A DNA stretch of 64,000 nt from G963665085 sp963665085 (lineage in GTDB: Bacteria; Bacteroidota; Bacteroidia; Bacteroidales; JAAAOM01), in assembly GCA_963665085.2 (NCBI GenBank), contig CAXXXS010000001.1, positions 4,216,001-4,280,000 on the forward strand, read 5' to 3'. A model generated the notes under the pieces. That model did not search any database, was not told the origin of the DNA, and saw nothing but the letters and a program-made list of their open reading frames with translations. This document shows, piece after piece, positions 25,514-33,517 of this stretch. The position numbers and the translations under genes are program-made. How positions within the stretch are numbered: the stretch's first letter is position 1; each line of letters starts with the position of its first letter.

Positions 25514-26380
25514 ATGGACAATAAAATAATAAAGCAATTATTAACAGCTCAGTATAATGAGATTACTGAGTACCATATTTATAATAATCTGGCAAGAAGA
25601 TTAAAAAATAAACAAAATGCAGATATACTGCAAAGAATTGCAGATGATGAAAAAAGACATTATGACTTTTGGAAAACGTATACAAAACAGGATGTTAAGC
25701 CTTCAAAATTTAAGGTTTTTTATTTTTCTTTTCTATCCAGGGTATTTGGTTTGACTTTCGCCATTAAATTAATGGAAAAAGGTGAAGAAGCTGCCCAGGT
25801 TGATTATAATGAACTTTCAAAGGAGATATCAGGTGCAAAGCAAATTGCTAATGATGAAGAACAACATGAAGAAGAATTAATTGAATTAATTGAAGAGGAA
25901 AAATTAAACTATATTGGTTCTATCGTATTAGGATTAAATGATGCTTTGGTTGAACTTACCGGAACATTAGCTGGATTAACATTCGCTTTGCAAAACACAA
26001 AAATTATAGGTGCTGCCGGTTTGATTACAGGGATTGCAGCATCTTTTTCAATGGCGGCGTCTGAATATCTTTCCCATAAATCTGAAGGAAAAAACGAAGA
26101 TGCCTTAAAAGCTTCTGTTTATACTGGTATAGCATATGTGTTTACTGTTTTTGTGTTAATAATCCCTTATTTCCTTCTTTCTAATTTTTATGCATGTCTG
26201 GGTATTACTTTATTAGTAGCTATCTTCATCATATTTTTTTTTAATTATTATCTGTCGGTAGTAAAGAATTTGTCATTTAAAGAACGATTTTTAGAGATGG
26301 TGTTTCTAAGTCTCGGCGTTGCTGCATTAACATTTGGTATTGGTTTTATTATCAGAAAGTACCTGGGTTTTGAAATTTAG
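25514..26380 (+). CDS. Ferritin-like/VIT1 membrane protein (MbfA-like iron or manganese transporter)
   Basis: The N-terminal ~140 residues are a rubrerythrin/ferritin-like helical domain with metal-ligand spacing (TAQYNEITEYHIYNNLA, ADDEKRHYDFW, ANDEEQHEEEL). The C-terminal half is a VIT1/CCC1 membrane domain: GLNDALVELTGTLAGLTFAL, then SMAASEYLSHKSEG and two hairpins of membrane helices. This Er-VIT1 architecture matches membrane-bound ferritin A, which exports iron or manganese. The gene ends 9 bases before a phosphoesterase gene and the two probably share a transcript. Confidence 0.9.
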   Translation: MDNKIIKQLLTAQYNEITEYHIYNNLARRLKNKQNADILQRIADDEKRHYDFWKTYTKQDVKPSKFKVFYFSFLSRVFGLTFAIKLMEKGEEAAQVDYNELSKEISGAKQIANDEEQHEEELIELIEEEKLNYIGSIVLGLNDALVELTGTLAGLTFALQNTKIIGAAGLITGIAASFSMAASEYLSHKSEGKNEDALKASVYTGIAYVFTVFVLIIPYFLLSNFYACLGITLLVAIFIIFFFNYYLSVVKNLSFKERFLEMVFLSLGVAALTFGIGFIIRKYLGFEI

Positions 26381-26389
26381 ATTTTATTT

Positions 26390-27049
26390 ATGAAAATATT
26401 ACATTTAACAGATATTCATTCTAAAAAATCTATAATAGAGAAAATTTCAAAGGAACTTGAAAGTGCAGAACTTATTTTGATATCAGGCGACATTACTCAT
26501 TTTGGAAGAGAAAAGGAAACTGAAAATATTATTAATGAGATTAAGAAATATAATAAATCTGTTTATGCAGTTGCTGGTAACTGTGATTATCCAGAAGTTT
26601 CAAAATATCTGGAAGGCCATCATGTTTCACTCGATAGAAAAATTATAAATATCGATAATATCGCCATTTTCGGGATAGGTGGATCTTTACCTTGTCCCGG
26701 AGCTACACCTAATGAATTTTCAGAAGGGATTTTCGATTTAGAACTCTCTAGGTTGTACAAGAATTTACAGGGAGATTCTAAACAATTAATATTGTTGATT
26801 CACCAACCCCCTTATAATACAAAAAATGATCGGGTAAATTCAGGTTTGCATGTTGGTAGCAAGGCTGTTAGAAAATTCATTGAAGACAAACAACCAGCAT
26901 TGGTTTTATGTGGACATATTCATGAAGCGAAAGCTGTTGACACGATAGGGGAGACTAAAATTGTAAATCCGGGTTCATTTAGAGATGGATTTTATGCCAT
27001 TATTGAAATACAAGAGAAAGATATAGTAGTAAGCTTAAAAAATGTTTAA
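26390..27049 (+). CDS. Calcineurin-like metallophosphoesterase
   Basis: The 219-residue protein keeps the dinuclear metal-binding motifs: LHLTDIHSK (Asp, His), LISGDITHFG (Asp), VAGNCDYPE (Asn), LLIHQPPYN (His) and CGHIHEAKA (His x2). It resembles the MJ0936/YfcE type of small phosphodiesterases. The substrate cannot be told from sequence. It lies 9 bases downstream of the ferritin-VIT1 gene. Its stop is followed immediately by a decayed TraB/GumN gene end. Confidence 0.9.
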   Translation: MKILHLTDIHSKKSIIEKISKELESAELILISGDITHFGREKETENIINEIKKYNKSVYAVAGNCDYPEVSKYLEGHHVSLDRKIINIDNIAIFGIGGSLPCPGATPNEFSEGIFDLELSRLYKNLQGDSKQLILLIHQPPYNTKNDRVNSGLHVGSKAVRKFIEDKQPALVLCGHIHEAKAVDTIGETKIVNPGSFRDGFYAIIEIQEKDIVVSLKNV

Positions 27050-27051
27050 AT

Positions 27052-27279
27052 GAAGATATTTATGCAATTTATGAGGATGTAAAAGCGGATACAACATTTG
27101 AAAATTCTGAGTCTTTTTTGTTACAGGAAAGGAATCAAAAATGGTTGCCGAAAATTGATTCATTGGTTAATGTTCACACTTGTTTTATTGCTATTGGTGC
27201 GGGACATTTGCCTGGTGAACATGGAATAATTAAATTATTAAAGGATAAAGGCTATCATATCCAACCTGTAACTCAATAA
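27052..27279 (+). pseudogene. TraB/GumN-family gene relic (C-terminal end only)
   Basis: In frame from 27052, with no start codon of its own, about 75 residues read NEDIYAIYEDVKADTTFEN, then LLQERNQKWLPKIDSLVN, HTCFIAIGAGHLPGEHGI and LLKDKGYHIQPV. This is the conserved C-terminal block of TraB/PrgY/GumN family proteins, including the GAGHLPGEHG motif. About 200 N-terminal residues are missing, and the block begins right at the phosphoesterase stop. It is a 3'-end relic left by a deletion. Confidence 0.75.
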
Positions 27280-27390
27280 ACAATGTATCTTTATAAATGA
27301 AGTGAAATTGTTTTCATCTATTCGTTACTATAGAAACAAAATTAACCTTCAACAAAGAAGAATATTTATCAATTAAATCTAATAATTATT

Positions 27391-28707
27391 ATGAAACAAC
27401 TTCTAACTTTTTTATTGGCAACCTTTTTAGTTGGCAATATACTTTTTGCACAGGAAGGCTATGAGCCTACTAAAGAAAATTTAGAAAACAGGGAATGGTT
27501 CCAGGATGCTAAGTTTGGATTATTTATTCACTGGGGTGTTTACTCAGAGTTAGCCGGTGGTGGAGATTATGGTATTGCAGAATGGATAATGAACCAAAAG
27601 CAAATACCAATTTTTAAGTATGAGCTTTTACCTACTTTCTTTAATCCAACTCAGTTTGATCCAAAAGAATGGGTAAGCATGGTGAAAGATGCAGGGATGA
27701 AGTACATAACAATTACCAGTAAACATCACGATGGTTTTGCAATGTACGATTCAAAAATCTCTGATTATAATATTGTCGATTCAACACCTTATGGAAAAGA
27801 TGTTTTAAAAATGCTTAAAGAAGAGTGCGATAAGCAAGGAATAAAATTGTTTTTTTATTATTCTCAGTTAGATTGGCATCACCCTGATTATTTTCCAAGA
27901 GGAAACACAGGACAAGGTTATACCGGAAGGCCTGAATCCGGAGATTGGGATAACTACATTGATTATATGAATACTCAATTATCAGAGTTGCTAACTAACT
28001 ATGGTGAAGTTGGTGGTATCTGGTTTGATGGTATGTGGGATAAAAAAGATGCTCCCTGGCGTCTTGATGATACCTATTCTTTAATTCATAAATTACAGCC
28101 CGGCGCGTTGATTGGTAGCAATCATCATATGATGCCAATACCAGGTGAAGATTTTCAGATGTTTGAACAGGATTTGCCAGGAGACAATACAACAGGATTC
28201 AATAATACAGAAATTGGAAAGTTGCCTCTTGAGTCATGCCAAACGATGAATGGTTCCTGGGGATTCAACATTAAGGATTCGAATTTTAAATCTACAAAAA
28301 CACTTATCGAATTTATGGTAAAGGCAGCAGGAAATAATGCGAACCTGTTATTAAATACAGGTCCTATGCCGAATGGTAAGATACAACCAGAAAACGTACA
28401 AACGTTAAAAGAGATGGGAGAGTGGATGAAAAAATATGGAGAGACGATTTACGGAACCCGAGGTGGTCCAATCTCACCAAGGCTATGGGGTGTAACAACA
28501 TATAAAGACAATAAAGTTTATGTTCATGTGCTTAATTGGAAAGATAAGACCTTGTCTATCCCTGATTTTGGAGAAAAAGTAAAATCAGCTTCTATGTTTG
28601 TTAATAAGGCAATCGTTAAGTTTAAGCAAGATAAAACAGGTATTTCTATCTATCTTCCTGATGGATATGATACAGAGATTGATAGAATAATTGTATTGGA
28701 ATATTAA
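27391..28707 (+). CDS. Secreted GH29 alpha-L-fucosidase
   Basis: A signal peptide (MKQLLTFLLATFLVGNILFAQ) leads into a GH29 catalytic domain. Its landmarks are WFQDAKFGLFIHWGVYSE, MKYITITSKHHDGFAMYDS, LFFYYSQLDWHHPDYFPRG and GGIWFDGMWD, whose Asp is the likely nucleophile. NANLLLNTGPMPNGKI follows. GH29 enzymes release alpha-L-fucose from glycans, with retention. A short C-terminal beta domain follows to residue 438. It is monocistronic, between a promoterless relic and a bidirectional terminator. It is not inside a visible SusCD-type locus. Confidence 0.95.
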   Translation: MKQLLTFLLATFLVGNILFAQEGYEPTKENLENREWFQDAKFGLFIHWGVYSELAGGGDYGIAEWIMNQKQIPIFKYELLPTFFNPTQFDPKEWVSMVKDAGMKYITITSKHHDGFAMYDSKISDYNIVDSTPYGKDVLKMLKEECDKQGIKLFFYYSQLDWHHPDYFPRGNTGQGYTGRPESGDWDNYIDYMNTQLSELLTNYGEVGGIWFDGMWDKKDAPWRLDDTYSLIHKLQPGALIGSNHHMMPIPGEDFQMFEQDLPGDNTTGFNNTEIGKLPLESCQTMNGSWGFNIKDSNFKSTKTLIEFMVKAAGNNANLLLNTGPMPNGKIQPENVQTLKEMGEWMKKYGETIYGTRGGPISPRLWGVTTYKDNKVYVHVLNWKDKTLSIPDFGEKVKSASMFVNKAIVKFKQDKTGISIYLPDGYDTEIDRIIVLEY

Positions 28708-28717
28708 ATTAAAAAAT

Positions 28718-28757
28718 AAAGAGGGGATAGAGTTTGAAATTTCTCTACACCCTCTTT
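28718..28757. terminator. Bidirectional terminator between fucosidase and slipin genes
   Basis: AAAGAGGG (28718-28725) pairs with CCCTCTTT (28750-28757), with a further AGAG/CTCT pairing inside. It sits between two convergent genes and is flanked by A and T runs on both sides. Confidence 0.8.
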
Positions 28758-28763
28758 GAATTT

Positions 28764-29651
28764 TTAAGCATTCTTTTCGTTAGCTTTTGCTAAAGAAATT
28801 AATCCGCTGGTAGCCCCTAAATTCATAGATTCTAAGGCTGAACTTGGAACAATTACCATAGAACCTTTTTCTTTTAAACCTTCAAATAACATATTCATGC
28901 CCCTTAATTGTAAAGCAATAGGATTGTCCCTGTATTGTTCACTTGCTTTTGCAAATTTCTCAGCAATCTCTGTTTCAGCGGTTCCCAGAATTACTCTTGC
29001 TTTGCGTTCTCTTTCTGCCTGGGCCTGTTTACTCATTGCGTCAGCTAATGTCTGAGGAATAACAATATCTTTGATACCAACGTTCTGACATGTAATTCCC
29101 CAAGGACTTGTGTGTTCATCTAAAACTTTTTGTAAATCACTGGCGATTTGTTCGCGTTCTTGTAATAAATCAGCCAACTCGTGTTTACCAATAATATCTC
29201 TTAAGCCTGTTTGGGCAATATAAGCAACAGCTTTGGCATATTCCTGGACTTCTAAAGCAGCTTTTTCAACATCCCAGACTGTCCAGTAAACAACAGCATC
29301 AACATTTACAGGCACTGTATCTTTTGTTAACGTCTCTTCTGCTTTAAAATCAGTTACTCTAACTCGTTGATCTACATAAGCATCAATTTTATCTAAGATG
29401 GGGATAATTAGAAATAAACCAGGTCCACGTAAACCAATATATTTTCCCATTCGCAAGACAACAGCTTTTTCCCACTGGTCTGCAATGTTTATTGATGCAG
29501 CTATTAGAATTGAGACTACCAATAAACCAAAAAATAATGGCATCTCAATCTTTTCCAATAAGTATAAAGCAACACTAATCCCTCCAAGTATTACAAAAAC
29601 TGTTACCGATATGGGATTTACATTAGCTTTTGTTGTAATTTTTGCTTTCAT
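28764..29651 (-). CDS. Slipin/SPFH (band 7) membrane protein
   Basis: The preferred start is the ATG at 29651, which follows the stop of the 46-residue gene by one base. The frame opens further upstream but would overlap that gene. The protein is ~295 residues with two N-terminal membrane helices (PISVTVFVILGGISVALYL, LFFGLLVVSILIAASI). An SPFH domain follows: ADQWEKAVVLRMGKYIGLRGPGLFLIIP, then DKIDAYVDQRVRVTDFKAEETLTKD, then a coiled coil with QAQAERERKARVILGTAETEIAEKF. Slipins assemble membrane microdomain scaffolds, often with NfeD-type proteases; none is adjacent here. It is the last gene of the GntR operon. Confidence 0.92.
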   Translation of the reverse strand: MKAKITTKANVNPISVTVFVILGGISVALYLLEKIEMPLFFGLLVVSILIAASINIADQWEKAVVLRMGKYIGLRGPGLFLIIPILDKIDAYVDQRVRVTDFKAEETLTKDTVPVNVDAVVYWTVWDVEKAALEVQEYAKAVAYIAQTGLRDIIGKHELADLLQEREQIASDLQKVLDEHTSPWGITCQNVGIKDIVIPQTLADAMSKQAQAERERKARVILGTAETEIAEKFAKASEQYRDNPIALQLRGMNMLFEGLKEKGSMVIVPSSALESMNLGATSGLISLAKANEKNA

Positions 29652-29652
29652 T

Positions 29653-29793
29653 TTATTTGTTTTTAAGTTCGTTAATAATTTCTTCTTTCGTAAAACCATA
29701 GCTTTTTGCTTTTTTTAGACATTCTTTACAAATAGATTGTAATCTGTCTATGTTTTTATCGTATGAATCAATGAGAGGAGAAAAGTTTTTCAT
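29653..29793 (-). CDS. 46-residue protein repeating the GntR regulator's tail
   Basis: A small gene starts at the ATG at 29793, three bases after the GntR stop at 29796, and stops (TAA) one base before the slipin ATG. It encodes MKNFSPLIDSYDKNIDRLQ and then ICKECLKKAKSYGFTKEEI, ending INELKNK. That second half closely matches the last residues of the upstream GntR protein (ICKEYLTIAYSYGFTKDEI). Similarity at the protein level, tight spacing and both flanking genes support translation. It was probably born by partial duplication of the GntR gene end and might pair with the regulator's tail helix. Confidence 0.75.
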   Translation of the reverse strand: MKNFSPLIDSYDKNIDRLQSICKECLKKAKSYGFTKEEIINELKNK

Positions 29794-29795
29794 TT

Positions 29796-30161
29796 TTATT
29801 GTTCGTTTAGCTCATTAATTATTTCATCTTTCGTAAATCCATAACTATATGCTATGGTTAAGTACTCTTTACAGATATCCTGTAATTTTTTTTTTCGTTC
29901 TTTTTCTGGAATTTTTAACTCACTGGCGCTGATAAAGGTTCCTGTACCTTGCTGTGTCTCAAGAATGTTTTGTATTTCAAGCTCTTTGTATGCCTTTGAA
30001 ACTGTATTCAGGTTTACTTTTAATTCAACAGCCAGCGCTCTAACTGTTGGTAATTGTTCTCCTGTTTTTAAGTTTCCTGATGCAATACCAAATTTTATCT
30101 GATCGATGATTTGTCGATAAAATGGTACGCCTGCCTTAGGATCTAAATTGAATTTTATCAT
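29796..30161 (-). CDS. GntR-family regulator, YtrA/YhcF type
   Basis: The 121-residue protein has a winged helix of the GntR type: FYRQIIDQIKFGIASGNLKTGEQLPTVRALAVELKVNLNTVSKAYKELE, then ILETQQGTGTFIS. It has only a short helical tail (IPEKERKKKLQDICKEYLTI) instead of a ligand-binding domain, as in YtrA-subfamily members. YtrA repressors control membrane-linked operons. Here it heads an operon with the 46-residue protein and slipin. A perfect palindromic operator lies 26 bases upstream of its start, so negative autoregulation is likely. Confidence 0.9.
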   Translation of the reverse strand: MIKFNLDPKAGVPFYRQIIDQIKFGIASGNLKTGEQLPTVRALAVELKVNLNTVSKAYKELEIQNILETQQGTGTFISASELKIPEKERKKKLQDICKEYLTIAYSYGFTKDEIINELNEQ

Positions 30162-30168
30162 AATAACA

Positions 30169-30176
30169 CAAATTTA
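30169..30176 (-). promoter_or_regulatory. Candidate -7 box of the GntR operon
   Basis: On the minus strand TAAATTTG fits TAnnTTTG and lies 7 bases before the GntR ATG at 30161. This would give a transcript with an almost absent leader. The operator sits immediately upstream. Confidence 0.45.
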
Positions 30177-30186
30177 TATTTTATTA

Positions 30187-30208
30187 TTGTACTATTAGTA
30201 TAGTACAA
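30187..30208. promoter_or_regulatory. Perfect palindromic operator of the GntR operon
   Basis: TTGTACTAT (30187-30195) and ATAGTACAA (30200-30208) are exact reverse complements separated by TAGT. The site overlaps the expected -33 region of the GntR promoter. The GTACTA-type half-site is in keeping with YtrA-subfamily operators. Confidence 0.75.
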
Positions 30209-30320
30209 ACATACAAATAGGATATTTAAAAGTCAAGTTAAATATGAATTTTTTCTTGCTTAAGTGTTATTCTGTTGTTATATAATGATTTATGAGACGA
30301 ATAAAAGTAGCGGGGATGTA

Positions 30321-30905
30321 TTATATTGTTTTTCTATAAATATAACAACCAACTTCAGAGGAATGATCTTGTACCAAATCATTCATGTTTTCTTTTCTAA
30401 TTAAATTGATCATGAGTAAATCGCCTGCAGCTGAAATAGTAAAGAAAATTCCGAATATTATTAATCCTAAATGTCCAGTAATAATAGCAATAATAGATGG
30501 TAAAATTCCCAGAATAATAGCTGGCATTATTGCTCCAATGATATATTGTTTTACATTCAATGGCTCTTTGCAATGACAATAAGGAGTAAGCATTTTCCAC
30601 ATTACTCCGAATTTGATAGATTTAAAACCTTTTTCTGTATACCTGGCCCAGGTAATTCCATGTATTAACTCGTGTATTATAATTCCGAAAATAAAAATAA
30701 AGAAGAAGATTAAAAACTTTACGGTTATTCCCTGTAATCCAATATTTTCAAGTAACTCTTTTATATTCACTTCATGTCCCCAAATAAAATAATAAGGTAC
30801 ACCTAAAAATAAAAGTGTAGGGATAATGAGGATAAATGAAAATACATTAGCCCAAACAATATCTATTGTTAATTTTTCTTTTTTATAATTTTCTAATGAT
30901 TGCAT
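30321..30905 (-). CDS. DUF3267 membrane protein with HExxH motif
   Basis: The 194-residue membrane protein of the DUF3267 family has four or five hydrophobic segments. In the second one lies IIHELIHGITWARY, a HExxH zinc-metalloprotease motif embedded in the membrane as in site-2 proteases. A third ligand may be in the SAAGDLLMI segment. Family members resemble M50 peptidases but are not well characterised. The C-terminal segment after LLMINLI is cytoplasmic. Its upstream region contains the CCGACAG hairpins. Confidence 0.8.
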   Translation of the reverse strand: MQSLENYKKEKLTIDIVWANVFSFILIIPTLLFLGVPYYFIWGHEVNIKELLENIGLQGITVKFLIFFFIFIFGIIIHELIHGITWARYTEKGFKSIKFGVMWKMLTPYCHCKEPLNVKQYIIGAIMPAIILGILPSIIAIITGHLGLIIFGIFFTISAAGDLLMINLIRKENMNDLVQDHSSEVGCYIYRKTI

Positions 30906-30953
30906 TTCCTGACTATATAAAATTTTGTTCCTGAGTGTAATTGGCTATTAAAT

Positions 30954-30978
30954 CAGTCAGGTTCTTTGACTCTGACTG
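30954..30978. repeat. CAGTCAG/CTGACTG hairpin
   Basis: CAGTCAG (30954-30960) and CTGACTG (30972-30978) form a perfect 7-pair stem with an 11-base loop. It lies between the DUF3267 gene and folD, next to the related hairpin at 31005-31029. Confidence 0.55.
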
Positions 30979-31004
30979 GTTATAAGGTAAATAGTTTATA
31001 AAAC

Positions 31005-31041
31005 CCGACAGAGTCGTTAGACCTGTCGGAGTTTTTTTTTT
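31005..31041 (+). terminator. CCGACAG/CTGTCGG hairpin with T run
   Basis: CCGACAG (31005-31011) pairs with CTGTCGG (31023-31029) and is followed on the plus strand by ten or eleven Ts. Yet no plus-strand gene ends here. On the minus strand only TTTT follows it, which would be a weaker terminator for folD. It belongs to a family of similar hairpins in this window. Confidence 0.6.
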
Positions 31042-31062
31042 GATTCTCTTCTTTAATTTATT

Positions 31063-31944
31063 CTATTGATAGATACTTTTTGTTGCCGCTAACAAAGTAT
31101 TCTTTAATAATGATACTCTTGTCATTGGGCCAACGCCGCCAGGAACAGGTGTTATAAAGCTACATTTAGGAGAGACCTCATCAAATTTCACATCACCTTT
31201 TAATCTAAAACCTGATTTTGTTTCAGACGAAGGAACACGTGTTGTTCCAACGTCAATTATAACAGCTCCATTTTTAACCATATCTGCTGTTAGGAATTCC
31301 GGGCTACCAAGTGCAGCAATAATAATATCGGCCTCTTTACAAATTTCTTTTAGATTAGCTGTTCGGCTATGGCAAAGTGTTACCGTAGAGTTGCCGGGAT
31401 TAGCTTTTAATCCCATTAACACAGACATTGGTTTTCCAACGATGTTGCTTCTTCCTATAACAACACAATTTTTACCTGAAGTCTCAATGTTGTATCTTTC
31501 TAAGAGCTCTAAAACTCCGGCAGGAGTAGCGCTTACATAGCAAGGGAGACCAATAACCATACGGCCAACATTGATAGGGTGAAAACCATCAACATCTTTT
31601 TTAGGATCAATAGTTTCAATTACTTTTTGTTCTGAAATATGTTTTGGTAAAGGTAACTGAACAATTAATCCATCAATATCAGGATCTTCGTTAATCTCTT
31701 TTACTTTGTTTAATAGTTCTTCTTCTGAAACGGTGTCTTCAAAACGAATTAAAGAAGAATCAAAACCAACTTCCTGGCAATCTTTTACTTTAAAACTAAC
31801 ATATGTTTCACTGGCTCCATCGTTACCAACAAGGATAGCTGCCAAGTGAGGTTTTTTTCTTCCGTTGACTATAATTTTTTTTACTTCTTCAGCAATCTCA
31901 GCTTTTATTTCGCTTGATATCTTTTTACCGTCAATTAATTGCAT
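31063..31944 (-). CDS. folD: Bifunctional methylenetetrahydrofolate dehydrogenase/cyclohydrolase FolD
   Basis: Start chosen at the ATG at 31944 (MQLIDGKKISSE), as in other FolD proteins; an ATG nine bases upstream is possible. The ~293-residue enzyme has the catalytic TYVSFKVKDCQEVGF segment with the Lys, and DGLIVQLPLPKHI. The NAD(P)-binding loop is VVIGRSNIVGKP, and PVPGGVGPMTRVSLL stands near the end. FolD interconverts methylene-, methenyl- and formyl-tetrahydrofolate. The ffh gene is directly upstream with 94 bases between. Confidence 0.98.
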   Translation of the reverse strand: MQLIDGKKISSEIKAEIAEEVKKIIVNGRKKPHLAAILVGNDGASETYVSFKVKDCQEVGFDSSLIRFEDTVSEEELLNKVKEINEDPDIDGLIVQLPLPKHISEQKVIETIDPKKDVDGFHPINVGRMVIGLPCYVSATPAGVLELLERYNIETSGKNCVVIGRSNIVGKPMSVLMGLKANPGNSTVTLCHSRTANLKEICKEADIIIAALGSPEFLTADMVKNGAVIIDVGTTRVPSSETKSGFRLKGDVKFDEVSPKCSFITPVPGGVGPMTRVSLLKNTLLAATKSIYQ

Positions 31945-32038
31945 GTTCTTCAATTTTTTTTCTTTGTTATTAATTAAAGGTTGCTGATTGTTTGTTGTTG
32001 GTTAGTGTTCTAACCAGCATCAAGCAACTAGAAACAAG

Positions 32039-33379
32039 TTATCTTCCTCCTCTCATGGCGTTCATTCCAGCCATCATACGATTCATGTTTTTACCGGAAG
32101 ACATCATTTTCATCATTTTACGTGTTTCGTCGAATTGTTTTAATAAGCGGTTAATGTCTGTAACATTTGTACCGCTTCCTGCAGCAATTCTTTTTCTTCT
32201 GCTACCATTTAATAAAGTAGGGTTTTCTCTTTCTTGAGGTGTCATTGAATGGATAATGGCCTCGATGCTTTTAAAAGCATCATCATCAATATCAAGATTC
32301 TTAAGACTTTTCCCAACTCCAGGAATCATACTAGCCAAATCTTTAAGGTTACCCATTTTCTTGATTTGTTGAATCTGGCTTAAGAAATCGTTAAAGTTAA
32401 ACTGGTTCTTTGCAATTTTCTTTTGCAGCTTGCGGGCTTCATCAGCGTCAAATTGTTCCTGTGCCCTTTCAACCAAAGAAACAATATCACCCATACCTAA
32501 GATACGGTCAGCCATACGTTCAGGATGGAATACATCCAACGCATCCATTTTTTCACCTGTACCAACAAATTTTATAGGTTTGTTTACTACAGAACGGATT
32601 GAAAGTGCTGCTCCACCACGAGTATCACCATCAAGTTTGGTAAGAACAACACCGTCAAAGTCAAGTCGGTCATTAAATTCTTTTGCTGTATTAACGGCAT
32701 CCTGACCCGTCATAGAGTCAACAACAAAAAGAGTTTCGTGAGGAGTCACAGCTTCTTTAACAGCAGCAATCTCTTTCATCATCTCTTCGTCAATAGCAAG
32801 ACGGCCGGCAGTATCGACAATAACTACAGTATGGCCATGTGTCTTAGCATGCTTTATACCGGCTTTAGCAATTTTTACAGGGTTTTTATTGTCTTCCTCC
32901 GTATAAACCGGAACGCCAATTTGTTCACCTAAAACCTTTAACTGATCAATCGCAGCAGGACGATAAACGTCACCAGCAACAAGTAAAGGATTTTTGCCTC
33001 GTTTGTTTTTTAATAAGCTGGCAAGTTTACCAGTGAAAGTTGTTTTACCAGAACCTTGTAACCCAGCAATAAGAATTACACAAGGATTTCCTTTTAGGTT
33101 GATGTCAATAGCTGATTCGCCCATGAGTGCTGCAAGCTCATCATGAACAATTTTAACCATCATCTGACCAGGCTTAACAGCCTTTAAAACATTCAGCCCT
33201 ATAGCTTTCTGTTTTACTGTGTCAGTAAATTGTTTTGCTATTTTAAAGTTAACGTCGGCATCGAGTAATGCGCGACGGACATCTTTTAATGTCTCTGCTA
33301 TATTGATTTCAGTAATCTGTCCCTGACCCTTTAACAACCGAAACGATTGTTCTAACCTATCTGATAAATTGTCGAACAT
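32039..33379 (-). CDS. ffh: Signal recognition particle protein Ffh
   Basis: The 446-residue protein has the N domain (FDNLSDRLEQSFRLLKGQGQ) and the G domain: GLQGSGKTTFTGKLA (P-loop), VAGDVYRPAAIDQL, DTAGRLAIDEEM and TKLDGDTRGG. The methionine-rich M domain ends MMSSGKNMNRMMAGMNA. Ffh with 4.5S RNA delivers membrane proteins to FtsY. It lies between argS and folD on the minus strand; the 138-base gap to argS holds no gene. Confidence 0.98.
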   Translation of the reverse strand: MFDNLSDRLEQSFRLLKGQGQITEINIAETLKDVRRALLDADVNFKIAKQFTDTVKQKAIGLNVLKAVKPGQMMVKIVHDELAALMGESAIDINLKGNPCVILIAGLQGSGKTTFTGKLASLLKNKRGKNPLLVAGDVYRPAAIDQLKVLGEQIGVPVYTEEDNKNPVKIAKAGIKHAKTHGHTVVIVDTAGRLAIDEEMMKEIAAVKEAVTPHETLFVVDSMTGQDAVNTAKEFNDRLDFDGVVLTKLDGDTRGGAALSIRSVVNKPIKFVGTGEKMDALDVFHPERMADRILGMGDIVSLVERAQEQFDADEARKLQKKIAKNQFNFNDFLSQIQQIKKMGNLKDLASMIPGVGKSLKNLDIDDDAFKSIEAIIHSMTPQERENPTLLNGSRRKRIAAGSGTNVTDINRLLKQFDETRKMMKMMSSGKNMNRMMAGMNAMRGGR

Positions 33380-33517
33380 GCTTTATAAAATTTTGGCAAA
33401 AATAGAAATTCGATAGCTGGTTTGCAAGTATGTAATCCAGCCAATTGAGTAACAACCATGTTGAAGCGTTACTTAATTGTTTTATTTCTTTAAAATCTAT
33501 CGTTTATTTATTATTAT

